Part shown: positions 1 to 9,379 of the stretch, piece by piece
Numbering within the stretch: position 1 is the first letter of the stretch
How the letters are laid out: each line of letters begins with the position of its first letter
Assembly: GCA_019635015.1 (NCBI GenBank)
Contig: JAHCAG010000010.1
Span: 48,993 to 112,992 of the forward strand
DNA: 64,000 nucleotides
From: Burkholderiales bacterium
Lineage (GTDB): Bacteria > Pseudomonadota > Gammaproteobacteria > Burkholderiales > SG8-41
Direction: 5' to 3'
Position numbers and translations under genes: made by a program
The notes under the pieces: generated by a model
Databases searched by the model: none
What the model saw: the letters and a program-made list of their open reading frames with translations, nothing else
Told to the model about the DNA's origin: nothing

Positions 1-1275
<1,275 letters not shown>

Positions 1276-1317
1276 GTCTTTACCTCGTTTTTCAGAAATT
1301 GTTGCGCCGGATGTTTA

Positions 1318-1349
1318 TTTATAAGTCATTGATTTTATTCAATAAATTA
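1318..1349 (+). repeat. AT-rich dispersed element, copy a
   Basis: Diverged copy in the dnaK leader: TTTATAAGTC then ATTGATTTTATTCAATAAA. It shares the ATAA-N3-TTGATTTTATT core with copies c, g and j but has lost the GATATTTTA end. It would be part of the dnaK 5' untranslated region if the promoter at 1380-1408 is used. Confidence 0.5.
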
Positions 1350-1379
1350 TAAATTCTTGGACCGGCCGTCTTGATTCGA

Positions 1380-1408
1380 TAACTGGGGCTGGACGCAGGT
1401 TTTTCAAG
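1380..1408 (-). promoter_or_regulatory. Sigma-32 (RpoH) type promoter of dnaK
   Basis: Read on the minus strand: a -35 of CTTGAAA (1402-1408), 13 nt, then CCCCAGTTA (1380-1388). The RpoH consensus is CTTGAAA then 11-16 nt then CCCCATNT. It overlaps the stop codon of grpE and lies about 105 nt upstream of the dnaK start, so dnaK can be transcribed without grpE. Confidence 0.7.
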
Positions 1409-1946
1409 CGTCCCGGGCCTTGGCCACGGTGACCAGCGCCGGCCGCACTACGCGGTCGTGCAGCACATAACCCTTCTGCAGCACCTGCACCACGGTATTG
1501 GGCTCGGCGTCGGACTCAACCATGCTGATTGCCTGGTGGCGGTGCGGATCGAATTTCTGGCCGGCCGGACTGACTTCGCTGAGCTTGAATTTTTCAAAGG
1601 CTGCGGTGAGCTGTTTCAGCGTCAGTTCGGCGCCGCTTTTGAGGCTTTCGACAGTGGCTGTTTCCACGGCCAGCGCCGCCTCCAGGCTGTCGCGCACGGC
1701 GAGCAGTTCGGTGGCGAAACCCTCCACGGCGTACTTGTGCGCGTTGGCGACGTCGGTCACCGCGCGTTTGCGGATGTTCTCGGTTTCGGCCTTGGCGCGC
1801 AGCCAGGCATCATGGTGTTCCTGCGCATCGAGTTCGGCCTTGCGCAGCAGCTCTTCGGTCGATGGCATGACATCCGGTGCCGGCTTGTGGGCGGCGGCCG
1901 GTTCGGCGGTATTCTCGGGGTTCTGGTCCTGCGATTCCTGCGACAT
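1404..1946 (-). CDS. grpE: Nucleotide exchange factor GrpE
   Basis: Releases ADP from DnaK. It is 180 residues, normal for the family. There is an acidic, disordered N-terminus (about 1-35), then the long dimerising helix (about 35-95) and the C-terminal beta domain with the family signature around [20 protein letters not shown] (about 149-168). It is followed on the same strand by dnaK, the usual order. A sigma-32-like promoter lies 35-64 nt upstream. No obvious Shine-Dalgarno sequence precedes the ATG. Confidence 0.97.
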   Translation of the reverse strand: MSQESQDQNPENTAEPAAAHKPAPDVMPSTEELLRKAELDAQEHHDAWLRAKAETENIRKRAVTDVANAHKYAVEGFATELLAVRDSLEAALAVETATVESLKSGAELTLKQLTAAFEKFKLSEVSPAGQKFDPHRHQAISMVESDAEPNTVVQVLQKGYVLHDRVVRPALVTVAKARDA

Positions 1947-1980
1947 GGCGGTTTGCGTGTGTTGATGGTTGAACCGTTTG

Positions 1981-2010
1981 CATCTTGGGGCGGCCCGGAT
2001 GATTTCAAGG
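1981..2010 (-). promoter_or_regulatory. Sigma-32 (RpoH) type promoter of grpE
   Basis: On the minus strand CCTTGAAAT (2002-2010), 11 nt, then CCCCAAGATG (1981-1990). This fits the heat-shock sigma factor consensus and is placed about 35 nt upstream of the grpE ATG. No CIRCE repeat is visible here. Confidence 0.7.
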
Positions 2011-2020
2011 CTTGCAGCGA

Positions 2021-2053
2021 TAATTTATAACCGTTTGTTTTTATTGTATTTAT
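2021..2053 (+). repeat. AT-rich dispersed element, copy b
   Basis: AATTTATAACCGTTTG then TTTTTATTGTATTTATG. It belongs to the TTTGTTTTTATT subgroup, with copies e, f, h and i. It fills the divergent gap between grpE and the hemerythrin-like gene and runs into that gene's ATG at 2052. Confidence 0.5.
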
Positions 2054-2780
2054 GGTCACTCCGTCATCCCTCCACGACCTGCGCGGCGAGCGCTCCGCCG
2101 ATCTGACCGGGGCCGCACTCGAGAGGGTGAAAAACGTGCGGCCGGGCGTCGCGGTGACGCTGCTGCTGTCCGCGGATCCCCGGCTGCTGATGGCGAGCCT
2201 CAACCTGCAGTTGCGCGAGAACCTGCACTGGGATGCCGTCGAGGCCGACGGTGCCTGGCGCGTCATCGTGCGCCACCGCGAAGACGCGGCGCCGGCTGAC
2301 GTGCTGGCGCTGCTGGCAGCCGATCACAAGCGCATCGACGGCCTGCTGGCGCGGGCGCTGTCACTGCTCAACCGCGGAGAAACCGGGGCCGCGGTGCCGC
2401 TGCTGCGGGAATTCGCCGCCGCACTGAAACGGCATGTCGGATTCGAGGACGGTGAACTGGCCGCAGGCCTCGGCGCGTCGCGGGCCGCGGCCGATGAACC
2501 GCCGGCCGTGATGCTGCGCGAACACGGCGAAATCGGGCAGCAGCTACTGCTGGTGGAGGAGATTCTGGCGACTGACCCTGTCGACGGCTCCGAACTGGCG
2601 GTTTATTGCGCCATCCTCTCCGGCACCCTGGCTAAGCATGAATACCGCGAGGAGCACAGCCTGTTTCCGCTGTGGCGGTCGGCACTGATGCGGCGCGGCA
2701 GCGATGAACGGGCTGATCTGCTGGAGAAGGCGGTGGCAGCGCTGCGTGGCCGGGATGTTTCAGGTGCGGCGGCTTTGTGA
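2052..2780 (+). CDS. DUF2249-like plus hemerythrin HHE domain protein
   Basis: A two-part protein of 242 residues. Residues 1-75 resemble the small DUF2249/TusA-like fold. Residues 85-215 form a hemerythrin-like four-helix bundle with candidate iron ligands H92 (DHKRID), H128 and E132 (RHVGFED), H158 (REHGE), H196 and E200/E201 (KHEYREEH). Such proteins bind a di-iron centre and are linked to oxygen, nitric oxide or iron sensing; the exact role cannot be told from sequence. It is divergent from grpE and its last 21 bases overlap the convergent LysR gene. The start sits directly on an AT-rich element with no Shine-Dalgarno. Confidence 0.8.
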   Translation: MVTPSSLHDLRGERSADLTGAALERVKNVRPGVAVTLLLSADPRLLMASLNLQLRENLHWDAVEADGAWRVIVRHREDAAPADVLALLAADHKRIDGLLARALSLLNRGETGAAVPLLREFAAALKRHVGFEDGELAAGLGASRAAADEPPAVMLREHGEIGQQLLLVEEILATDPVDGSELAVYCAILSGTLAKHEYREEHSLFPLWRSALMRRGSDERADLLEKAVAALRGRDVSGAAAL

Positions 2781-3662
2781 TTCCTCGGTCAGCCAATTCA
2801 CCAGCGCCGCGATCTCGGGCTGCAGTGTCTTGCCGGCTGGGTACAGCGCATAGTAGGACAGGTCGGCGGGTATGCTGTGCCCGAACAGCCGCACCAGCCG
2901 GCCCACGGCCAGGTCTTCTTCCACCAGCACATCGCGGGCAAGTGCCACGCCCTGGCCACCGATTGCCGCGCTGAGCAGGAGGCCGGCATCGCTGAATTCG
3001 GTGCCGTGCGCCAGCGGCGGATTTTTCAGGCCTGCGCCGCGGAACCACTGTGCCCAAGGGTCGCGCGGCGAACGCAGCAGGGTGGCATGGGCCAGGTCGC
3101 GCGGGGTCTTCAGTTTGTGTCTGGCCTTGTAGGACGGGTTGCAGACCGGAAAAATGCGCACCGGCATCAGCCGGGTTTTCCTGAAGCCGCGCCAGTCACC
3201 GCTCCGGCAGTAGCGGATGGCAAGATCGACCTCGCCGGATCGCAGGTCGGCCAGTTCATTGAGCGCGGTGTGGTGCACCGCGCGGATTTCGAGGCGGGCA
3301 TTGCCGTGCTGTTCGTAATAGCCGTGCAGGCGGTGGGCCAGCCATTTGTTGGCGAGCGCCGTCGATACGTTGATGCGGATGGTTTTGTGCCGGTCCCGCG
3401 ACAGGCGGGAAGAGGCGGAGCGCAGGATCAGCAGCGCATCCAGCACGGCCTCGAGAAACACCTCGCCTTCATGTGTAAGCGCCAGATTCTGCTTGTTGCG
3501 GATGAAGAATTTGGTGTCGTAATGCTGTTCAAGCAGCTTGATGCGGTGGCTCACCGCGCTGGCGGTGACGCAGAGTTCGCGCGCAGCCCTGGCGAAACTG
3601 TGCAGCCGCGCCGCAGCCTCGAAGGCGACGAGAGTGTTCAGAGGCGGCAGGCCGGTCGACAT
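2760..3662 (-). CDS. LysR-family transcriptional regulator (GcvA-like)
   Basis: Predicted DNA-binding regulator of 300 residues. The N-terminal winged helix-turn-helix (about 5-65) contains LNTLVAFEAAARLHSFARAA and the recognition helix VTASAVSHRIKLLE. A periplasmic-binding-like effector domain follows. The arrangement resembles GcvA-type LysR proteins. The start at 3662 was chosen because it begins the domain; an upstream in-frame start would add 23 unrelated residues. It is divergent from the SDR-Bug-MmgE cassette, the usual position for its activator. The effector is unknown but may be the acid bound by the neighbouring receptor. Confidence 0.9.
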   Translation of the reverse strand: MSTGLPPLNTLVAFEAAARLHSFARAARELCVTASAVSHRIKLLEQHYDTKFFIRNKQNLALTHEGEVFLEAVLDALLILRSASSRLSRDRHKTIRINVSTALANKWLAHRLHGYYEQHGNARLEIRAVHHTALNELADLRSGEVDLAIRYCRSGDWRGFRKTRLMPVRIFPVCNPSYKARHKLKTPRDLAHATLLRSPRDPWAQWFRGAGLKNPPLAHGTEFSDAGLLLSAAIGGQGVALARDVLVEEDLAVGRLVRLFGHSIPADLSYYALYPAGKTLQPEIAALVNWLTEESQSRRT

Positions 3663-3814
3663 CCGCAGCGCAACATGAAAATAAATTGGGGCAGAGCAAA
3701 CATTTTTCGCTTTACCGGGGTGGGTGCACACCTATTATATTCGCGGCTCCGGCCCGGTCCCGCTGTGGAGCTGCGGCCATCGATGCATCAAGGATTCAAA
3801 ATCATGGAGACGCA

Positions 3815-4606
3815 ATGGATCTGAACCTGAAGGGACGCACCGCGTTCATCACCGGCGCCAGCCGCGGCATTGGCCGCTCGATCGCCGTTGCGCTGGCGGC
3901 GGAGGGGGTCAACCTCGGCCTGTTCGGCCGCGACATGGTGCGCATCAACGCAGTGGCCGCCGAACTGCGCGGGAAATACCCGCAGCTGCGGATTGCCACG
4001 GTCGAATTGGATGTGGCCGACGCTGCAGCCATCAAACCCGCAGTGGAGAAGGCGATTGCCGAACTGGGTGTCGTCGATATCCTGGTCAACTGCGCGGGTG
4101 GCGCCTATCGTGGTCGCCTTGCCGAAATTCCGGATCACCTGTGGGAGGAGTATTTCGCGGTGAAGCCGCTGGGCCTGATCCGCATGACCCGCGAGACCAT
4201 GCCGTACCTGAAGAAATCGACCCAGGGCCGGGTAATCCACATGTCAGGCACACGGGGGCGCGAGCCGCACGGCGTGCAGGTGATGTCGGGTCCGATCAAC
4301 CTCGGCACTCTCAGCATCACCAAGGCGATGGCCAACGAATTCGGACCCGCCGGCGTGACCGTCAATGCAATATGTCCCGGTTCTACCGACACCGGCCGCT
4401 GGACCGAACTGGTCGGTATCCGGGCGAAGGAAAAAAACATCTCCCTCGCCGAGGCCGAGAAGGAACTGACCGCCGACGTGCCGATGGGGCGGGTGGTGAA
4501 GCCCGAAGACGTCGCCGACCTGACGGTGTTCCTCGCTTCGGCGCGGGCGGCGATGATCAACGGTTGTGCAATCAATGTAGACGGAGGACGCAGTCGTGCG
4601 ATCTGA
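3815..4606 (+). CDS. Short-chain dehydrogenase family protein with altered active site
   Basis: Rossmann-fold SDR of 263 residues. The cofactor motif TGASRGIG is at 13-20, NCAGG at 92-96, the active-site Ser region MSGTRG at 143-148, PG at 188-189, and the C-terminal NVDGG at 254-258. The catalytic YxxxK is not recognisable: by spacing to the following helix (ITKAMANEF) its place is taken by S158 and N162. It may be a reductase using a different mechanism, or a non-redox member. The start at 3815 has the ribosome site GGAGA. It overlaps the downstream Bug gene by 11 bases, so they are co-translated. Confidence 0.88.
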   Translation: MDLNLKGRTAFITGASRGIGRSIAVALAAEGVNLGLFGRDMVRINAVAAELRGKYPQLRIATVELDVADAAAIKPAVEKAIAELGVVDILVNCAGGAYRGRLAEIPDHLWEEYFAVKPLGLIRMTRETMPYLKKSTQGRVIHMSGTRGREPHGVQVMSGPINLGTLSITKAMANEFGPAGVTVNAICPGSTDTGRWTELVGIRAKEKNISLAEAEKELTADVPMGRVVKPEDVADLTVFLASARAAMINGCAINVDGGRSRAI

Positions 4607-5573
4607 ATCCCTGATTTCCATAATCTGTGCGGCGATTGCCGCGACCCTGCTGCCGGCCTTCCCGGCGGCTGCGCAGAATTTTCCCGAACGTTCCCTGCGG
4701 CTGGTGGTGCCGCTGGCACCGGGCGGCGGCAATGACGGCGCGGCGCGCGTGGTTGCCAATGCGTTGAGCAAACGCTTCGGGCAGCAGGTGATCGTCGACA
4801 ACCGGCCCGGCGGCGGTTCGATCATCGCCTCGCAGCTGGTGCTGGCCCAGCCTGCCGACGGCCACACGCTGTACCTGTTCAGCACCAACGTCAGCATGGC
4901 GCCGCTGCTGCACGCCAAGATGCCTTTCGATACTCTTCGCGACTTTGCGCCGATGAGCCGCATCGGCATTTCGCCGGGCGGCCTGATCGTCCATCCCTCC
5001 CTGCCCGTGCACAAGGTTTCCGACCTGGTTGCACTGGCGAAGGCGCGGCCGGAGCAGATCGCCTTCGGCTCGTCGGGTCCGGGAGGAGGCTCGCACCTCG
5101 GTGGAGAACTGTTCAACCTGCTGGCCAAGGTCAAACTTCTGCATGTGCCGTACAAGGGCAGCGCCATGGCCACCACCTCGGTGCTCAGCGGTGAAACCCA
5201 GGTCGCGTTCAACAATCCGACGTCATCGATGCCGCACATCAAGGCGGGACGCCTGCGACTGGTTGCGGTGACCACGGCGAAGCGCTGGCCGCTGATCCCG
5301 GACACGCCGACGATTGCCGAATCCGGCGTGCGCGGCTACGAGCACCTGATCTGGAACGGGCTCGCGGTGCGCGCCGGCACCCCGCAGCCGGTGTTTGACC
5401 GCCTCTATGCCGAACTGATCGAGGCGCTCAAGCTGCCGCAGCTTGCTCAGCTGCTGGCGCACGACAGCGCGCTGCCGTCGCCGGAGACACCGCAGGCGTT
5501 CATGAGCTTTCTCGAGAGCGAGCAGAAGAAATGGCGGCCCGTGGTCAAGCAGGCCGGCATTTCCGCGCTCTGA
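4596..5573 (+). CDS. Bug-family tripartite tricarboxylate transporter receptor
   Basis: Periplasmic solute-binding protein of the TctC/Bug family, 325 residues. It has an N-terminal signal peptide (about 1-27, cut after AAAQ), then the family start FPERSLRLVVPLAPGGGNDG and the conserved VDNRPGGGS and VPYKGSAMA segments. It binds small carboxylates outside the inner membrane. No TctA or TctB permease gene lies nearby, which is common for this expanded family. Translation starts at GTG 4596 with GGAGGA upstream, inside the end of the SDR gene. It probably feeds the substrate of the SDR and MmgE/PrpD enzymes. Confidence 0.93.
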   Translation: MRSESLISIICAAIAATLLPAFPAAAQNFPERSLRLVVPLAPGGGNDGAARVVANALSKRFGQQVIVDNRPGGGSIIASQLVLAQPADGHTLYLFSTNVSMAPLLHAKMPFDTLRDFAPMSRIGISPGGLIVHPSLPVHKVSDLVALAKARPEQIAFGSSGPGGGSHLGGELFNLLAKVKLLHVPYKGSAMATTSVLSGETQVAFNNPTSSMPHIKAGRLRLVAVTTAKRWPLIPDTPTIAESGVRGYEHLIWNGLAVRAGTPQPVFDRLYAELIEALKLPQLAQLLAHDSALPSPETPQAFMSFLESEQKKWRPVVKQAGISAL

Positions 5574-5581
5574 GGACTGCC

Positions 5582-6991
5582 ATGAACCAACCGGGCGCAG
5601 ATCCCGAGGCGGTGGAAACCGCGGGCGCGACCGCGGTGCTGGCTGCGTATGTCGCCGGACTCCGTTACGAAGACTTGCCGCAGGCGGTTGTCGAAAAAAC
5701 CCGGGCCTGCGTGCTTGATACCCTGGGCTGCATGCTCTTTGGTTCGACGCTGCCGTGGACGCGCATCGTTGCCGACGTGGCGCGCGAGGAGGGTGGGGCC
5801 GCCCAGTCCTTGCTGGTCGGCAGCACGGAGCGCCTGTCGGTGCCGCAGGCGGTGCTGGTCAACAGCACGGCCGGCCACGGTTTCGAGCTCGACGATGCGC
5901 ACACCCGCGCATCGATGCACGCGGGCTCGATTGCGGTGGCTGTTGCGCTGGCGCTGTCCGAATGGCGCGCCCCGGTGTCGGGCCGCGAATTCGTCACCGC
6001 AATTGTTGCCGGCTACGAGGCAGGCCTGCGTGTCGGTATCACCGGCGCGGGACAGATTTTCAAACGCGGCTTTCATTCGGCGGCGGTATGCGGTGTTTTT
6101 GTCGCCGCCGCGACCGCGGCGCGGCTGCTCGGTCTCGATGCGGCGCAGACGCGGCATGCCTTCGGCATCGCCGGTTCGATGGCGTCAGGCCTGATGGCGG
6201 CGCAGGAGGGCGCGATGGTCAAGCGCCTGCATGCCGGACAGGCAGCGAAAAACGGCGTCACCGCCGCGCTGCTCGCCCGTCGCGGATTTACCGGCATCAC
6301 CAATGTGCTGGAGGCGCCGTTCGGCGGCTTTTTCAGCTCGATGACCGAGCATCGCGAGCTTGGCGAACTGACCGCGGGGCTGGGCACGACATGGGAAACC
6401 CTGGCCCTGGGCTTCAAGCCGTACGCGACCGCCGGGGCTTGCCACCCCGCCTTGGCGCTGCTCGATGCCCTGATGGCTGCGCACGGCCTGAGCGCGGACG
6501 ATATCGGGGCGATTGCCGTTGAATGCACGACCCATTGCCGCGACCATGTGGCCTGGCCCTATGTGCCGCAGGGCGTGGCTTCGGCGCAGATGAACATCTA
6601 TTACGCGCTGTCGGTGATGGCGCTGGAGCGTGCCGCGATGGTTGCCCAGTTTGACGGGGCAAAGCTGGCAGATCCGCGGATACTCGATTACATGAAGCGC
6701 ATCCGCGTCGATGTCGACGCGGCCTTCGATGCCATGGGCAATGCCTTCCGCTACGCGACGCGCATTACGCTGACGACGCGGCGCGGCGAACGGCTGGTGC
6801 GCGAAACGCTGCATCGTCCGGGTTCGCCGGATGCGCCGCTCGACGCCGCGCAGCTGTCACTGAAGTTCGACCAACTCGCAGGACATGTGCTCGATACCGG
6901 TGGCCGCGAGCGCCTGCGCGCGGCGGTTGTTTCCCTGGAGCGTTTGCCGACCCTGCAGCCGCTGATCGATGCGCTGCAGATGAATTCATAA
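5582..6991 (+). CDS. MmgE/PrpD family protein
   Basis: Cytoplasmic protein of 469 residues related to 2-methylcitrate dehydratase (PrpD), cis-aconitate decarboxylase and iminodisuccinate epimerase. Visible family signatures are the N-terminal helical region with VVEKTRACVLDTLGC, the GHGFELDDAH segment (about residues 100-109) and KRLHAGQAAKNGV. The substrate cannot be inferred. The ATG at 5582 is 8 bases after the Bug stop and has GAGGA upstream, so it is the third gene of the cassette. The TAA stop is formed by the end of AT-rich element c. Confidence 0.9.
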   Translation: MNQPGADPEAVETAGATAVLAAYVAGLRYEDLPQAVVEKTRACVLDTLGCMLFGSTLPWTRIVADVAREEGGAAQSLLVGSTERLSVPQAVLVNSTAGHGFELDDAHTRASMHAGSIAVAVALALSEWRAPVSGREFVTAIVAGYEAGLRVGITGAGQIFKRGFHSAAVCGVFVAAATAARLLGLDAAQTRHAFGIAGSMASGLMAAQEGAMVKRLHAGQAAKNGVTAALLARRGFTGITNVLEAPFGGFFSSMTEHRELGELTAGLGTTWETLALGFKPYATAGACHPALALLDALMAAHGLSADDIGAIAVECTTHCRDHVAWPYVPQGVASAQMNIYYALSVMALERAAMVAQFDGAKLADPRILDYMKRIRVDVDAAFDAMGNAFRYATRITLTTRRGERLVRETLHRPGSPDAPLDAAQLSLKFDQLAGHVLDTGGRERLRAAVVSLERLPTLQPLIDALQMNS

Positions 6992-7018
6992 CTAATTGAT
7001 TTTATTGATATTTTAATC
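6988..7018 (+). repeat. AT-rich dispersed element, copy c
   Basis: ATAACTAA then TTGATTTTATTGATATTTTA. It is identical over the 20-base core to copies g and j. It fills most of the gap between two converging genes, and its ATAA end supplies the TAA stop of the MmgE/PrpD gene. Confidence 0.7.
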
Positions 7019-7031
7019 CATGCCCCGGGCA

Positions 7032-8123
7032 TTATTGCCTGGCGCCGAGCTGCAGCGCGCGGTCCCGTGAGGCTTTGAGATTCTCTGCTGTCGCAGGGTT
7101 GTTCCAGCCGAGCAGGTTTTTCAGCGTGATGTCGGTCAGTGCGTGCAGCCAGTCGTCACGTTCGTTGAGGCAGGGGATGTAATGCAGTTCCTTGCCGCCG
7201 GCCTTGAGGAACTCGACTTTCGCTTCGATCGCGATTTCTTCCAGGGTTTCCAGGCAGTCGGACACGAAACCGGGGCAGGCGACGTCGACGCGCCCTGTTT
7301 TTTTCTTTGCCAGATCGCTGATCATTTCCGCGGTGTACGGCTTCAGCCACTCGGCGCGGCCGAAGCGTGACTGGAAGGCGATGGTGTAGAAGTCGGGCTT
7401 GAGGCCGATCTGCTCGGCAATCAGGCGGCCGGTCTTCAGGCATTCGCAGTGGTAAGGGTCGCCCTGATCCAGCGTGCGCCGCGGCACGCCGTGGAAACTC
7501 AGCACCAGGTGGTCGCCGCGGCCGTTTTTGACCCAGTCATCACTGATGCTTTGCGCCACGGCCTTGATGTAGCCCTCGTGGTCGTGAAAATGTTTCACGG
7601 TGCGCAGCGCCGGCTGGTTGCGCATCCGGCCGAGGACGGCATATGCGGCATTGAAAACGGTGGCCGTGGTGCTGGCCGAATACTGGGGATACAGCGGCAG
7701 CAGCAGGATGCGGTCGCAGCCCCGTGCCTTCAGTGATTCCATTTTTTCGCGTATCGAGGGCTGGCCGTAGCGCATCGCGTACTCGACCACATGCGGCTGC
7801 TTCAGGCGTTCGCCAAGGTAGCCCTGCAGCATCGTTGCCTGTTTTTCGGTATGAACTTTCAGCGGCGAGCCCTCCGGGGTCCATACCTGGGCGTAACGTG
7901 CGGCCGAGGCCTTGGGTCGCAGCGTCAGCACGAAGAGGTTGAGGATCAGCCACCACACCGGCCGCGGAATCTCGACGACGTACGGATCGGAGAGGAATTC
8001 GCGAAGGTAGCTGCGCACCGCAGCGGCGGTGGGCGCTTCGGGCGACCCGAGGTTGACCAGCAGGATGCCGATTTTGGGCGCGCTGCCGTGGGTGTATGGG
8101 GGCTCTTTGGGGAAATGGGGCAT
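7032..8123 (-). CDS. hemH: Ferrochelatase
   Basis: Inserts Fe(II) into protoporphyrin IX, the last step of protoheme synthesis. It is 363 residues with the family start [14 protein letters not shown], the catalytic SFHGVP (H211) and the second metal-site region [11 protein letters not shown] (E292, E295). It is the first gene before hrcA on the same strand in reverse order, as in many betaproteobacteria. The ATG is preceded by repeat arm R1, whose minus-strand sequence ends in CCCCTCC, so no Shine-Dalgarno is visible. Confidence 0.97.
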   Translation of the reverse strand: MPHFPKEPPYTHGSAPKIGILLVNLGSPEAPTAAAVRSYLREFLSDPYVVEIPRPVWWLILNLFVLTLRPKASAARYAQVWTPEGSPLKVHTEKQATMLQGYLGERLKQPHVVEYAMRYGQPSIREKMESLKARGCDRILLLPLYPQYSASTTATVFNAAYAVLGRMRNQPALRTVKHFHDHEGYIKAVAQSISDDWVKNGRGDHLVLSFHGVPRRTLDQGDPYHCECLKTGRLIAEQIGLKPDFYTIAFQSRFGRAEWLKPYTAEMISDLAKKKTGRVDVACPGFVSDCLETLEEIAIEAKVEFLKAGGKELHYIPCLNERDDWLHALTDITLKNLLGWNNPATAENLKASRDRALQLGARQ

Positions 8124-8126
8124 GGA

Positions 8127-8158
8127 GGGGTAAGCGGTAAGCAGTGAGTGGCAAGGGG
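8127..8158. repeat. Tandem-unit repeat R1 (single arm)
   Basis: Three 7-base units, GTAAGCG, GTAAGCA and GTGAGTG, in the hemH-hrcA gap, ending 4 bases from the hemH start codon. The units match the arms of R2 and R3. Only one arm is obvious. Confidence 0.55.
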
Positions 8159-8187
8159 ATGGGGTTGTTGTCCCCGTGAGGCCTTGC

Positions 8188-9222
8188 TCAGCGCGGGGTC
8201 AGCGCGCTGGACAGCAGCTTGGCGGTGATGTCGACGATCGGAATCACGCGTTCATAGGCCATGCGTGTCGGGCCGATGACGCCGACGGTGCCGACCACCT
8301 TGCCGTCGACCTCGTAGGGCGCGGTGACCACGCTGCATTCGTCCAGCGGCTGCAGCCCGGCCTCGCCGCCGATGAAAATCTGCACACCCTGGGCGCGGCT
8401 GGAATGGTCCAGCAACTGCAGCAGTGTGGTGCGGTGCTCGAACAGGTTGAACAGGTCGCGCAGCTTGTTCATGTTCGACGACAGGTCGTCGATGCCGAGC
8501 AGGTTGACCTCGCCCGAAATCACCACGTCTTCCGCAGACTCGCTGACTGCCTGGTCGCCGGCGGCCAGCGCTGCGGTCATCAGCTGGGTCATGTCTTCGC
8601 GCAGCTGCCGCAGTTCGGCATGGACTCGGCGGCGGATGTCTTCGAAGCTGCAGCCGGCGTAATTCTGGTTCAGGATGTTGGCGGCCTCGACCAGTTCCGA
8701 GGGTGAGTAGACCTTTTCGGTCTGGATGATGCGGTTCTGCACGTCGCCGTCAGCCGTGACCAGGATCAGCAGCAGGCGTTTTTCGGCAAGTTTGAGGAAT
8801 TCGATATGGCGGAAGCCGGCGCTGCGCCGCGGCGTGACGACGACGCCGGCGAAACGTGTCAGTTCCGACAGCACGTGCGACGCGGAGGTGACCAGCTTCT
8901 GCGTATTCTCGACCTGCAACTGGCCTTCGAGCTGGTTGATCTCGACGCGGTCGAGGGGCTTGACGGTGAGCAGCGTGTCGACAAAGAAACGGTAACCGCG
9001 GGCGGTGGGCACGCGGCCGGCGGAGGTGTGCGGGCTGGCGATGAAGCCCATGTCCTCAAGATCGGCCATCACGTTGCGGATGCTGGCCGGCGAGAGGTCG
9101 AGGCCGGACAGTTTGGACAGGGCCCGCGAGCCGACCGGCTGGCCGTCGGCGATATAGCGCTCAACCAGGGCCTTCAGCAACAGTTGCGCGCGCTCGTTCA
9201 GCTGTTGTGTTTCATTCGCCAT
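8188..9222 (-). CDS. hrcA: Heat-inducible transcription repressor HrcA
   Basis: Repressor of chaperone genes that binds the CIRCE operator. It is 344 residues: an N-terminal winged helix (about 1-75) with the signature [17 protein letters not shown], then the GAF-like and dimerisation regions. The ATG at 9222 gives the usual [16 protein letters not shown] start. A CIRCE-like repeat lies 32 bases upstream, which predicts autorepression. It is divergent from nadK-recN. Confidence 0.97.
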   Translation of the reverse strand: MANETQQLNERAQLLLKALVERYIADGQPVGSRALSKLSGLDLSPASIRNVMADLEDMGFIASPHTSAGRVPTARGYRFFVDTLLTVKPLDRVEINQLEGQLQVENTQKLVTSASHVLSELTRFAGVVVTPRRSAGFRHIEFLKLAEKRLLLILVTADGDVQNRIIQTEKVYSPSELVEAANILNQNYAGCSFEDIRRRVHAELRQLREDMTQLMTAALAAGDQAVSESAEDVVISGEVNLLGIDDLSSNMNKLRDLFNLFEHRTTLLQLLDHSSRAQGVQIFIGGEAGLQPLDECSVVTAPYEVDGKVVGTVGVIGPTRMAYERVIPIVDITAKLLSSALTPR

Positions 9223-9253
9223 GCGGATGATTCTACACAAAAAGCCGGCGTCG

Positions 9254-9280
9254 TCAGCACTCATCCCGTGGGAGCGCCAA
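9254..9280. promoter_or_regulatory. CIRCE-like HrcA operator
   Basis: TCAGCACTC (9254-9262), 9-base spacer, GAGCGCCAA (9272-9280). The CIRCE consensus is TTAGCACTC-N9-GAGTGCTAA, giving 8/9 and 7/9 matches with the exact spacer. It lies between divergent hrcA and nadK, so it could control both. Confidence 0.65.
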
Positions 9281-9379
9281 TGCCTTGTTTTGTATGGATT
9301 TACCCGGCACCGGCGGCAACCGAATTATGGTTTAATGAGCGTCGAACAAAAAAGCGGGTGACGCTATTTCCTCACCCGC

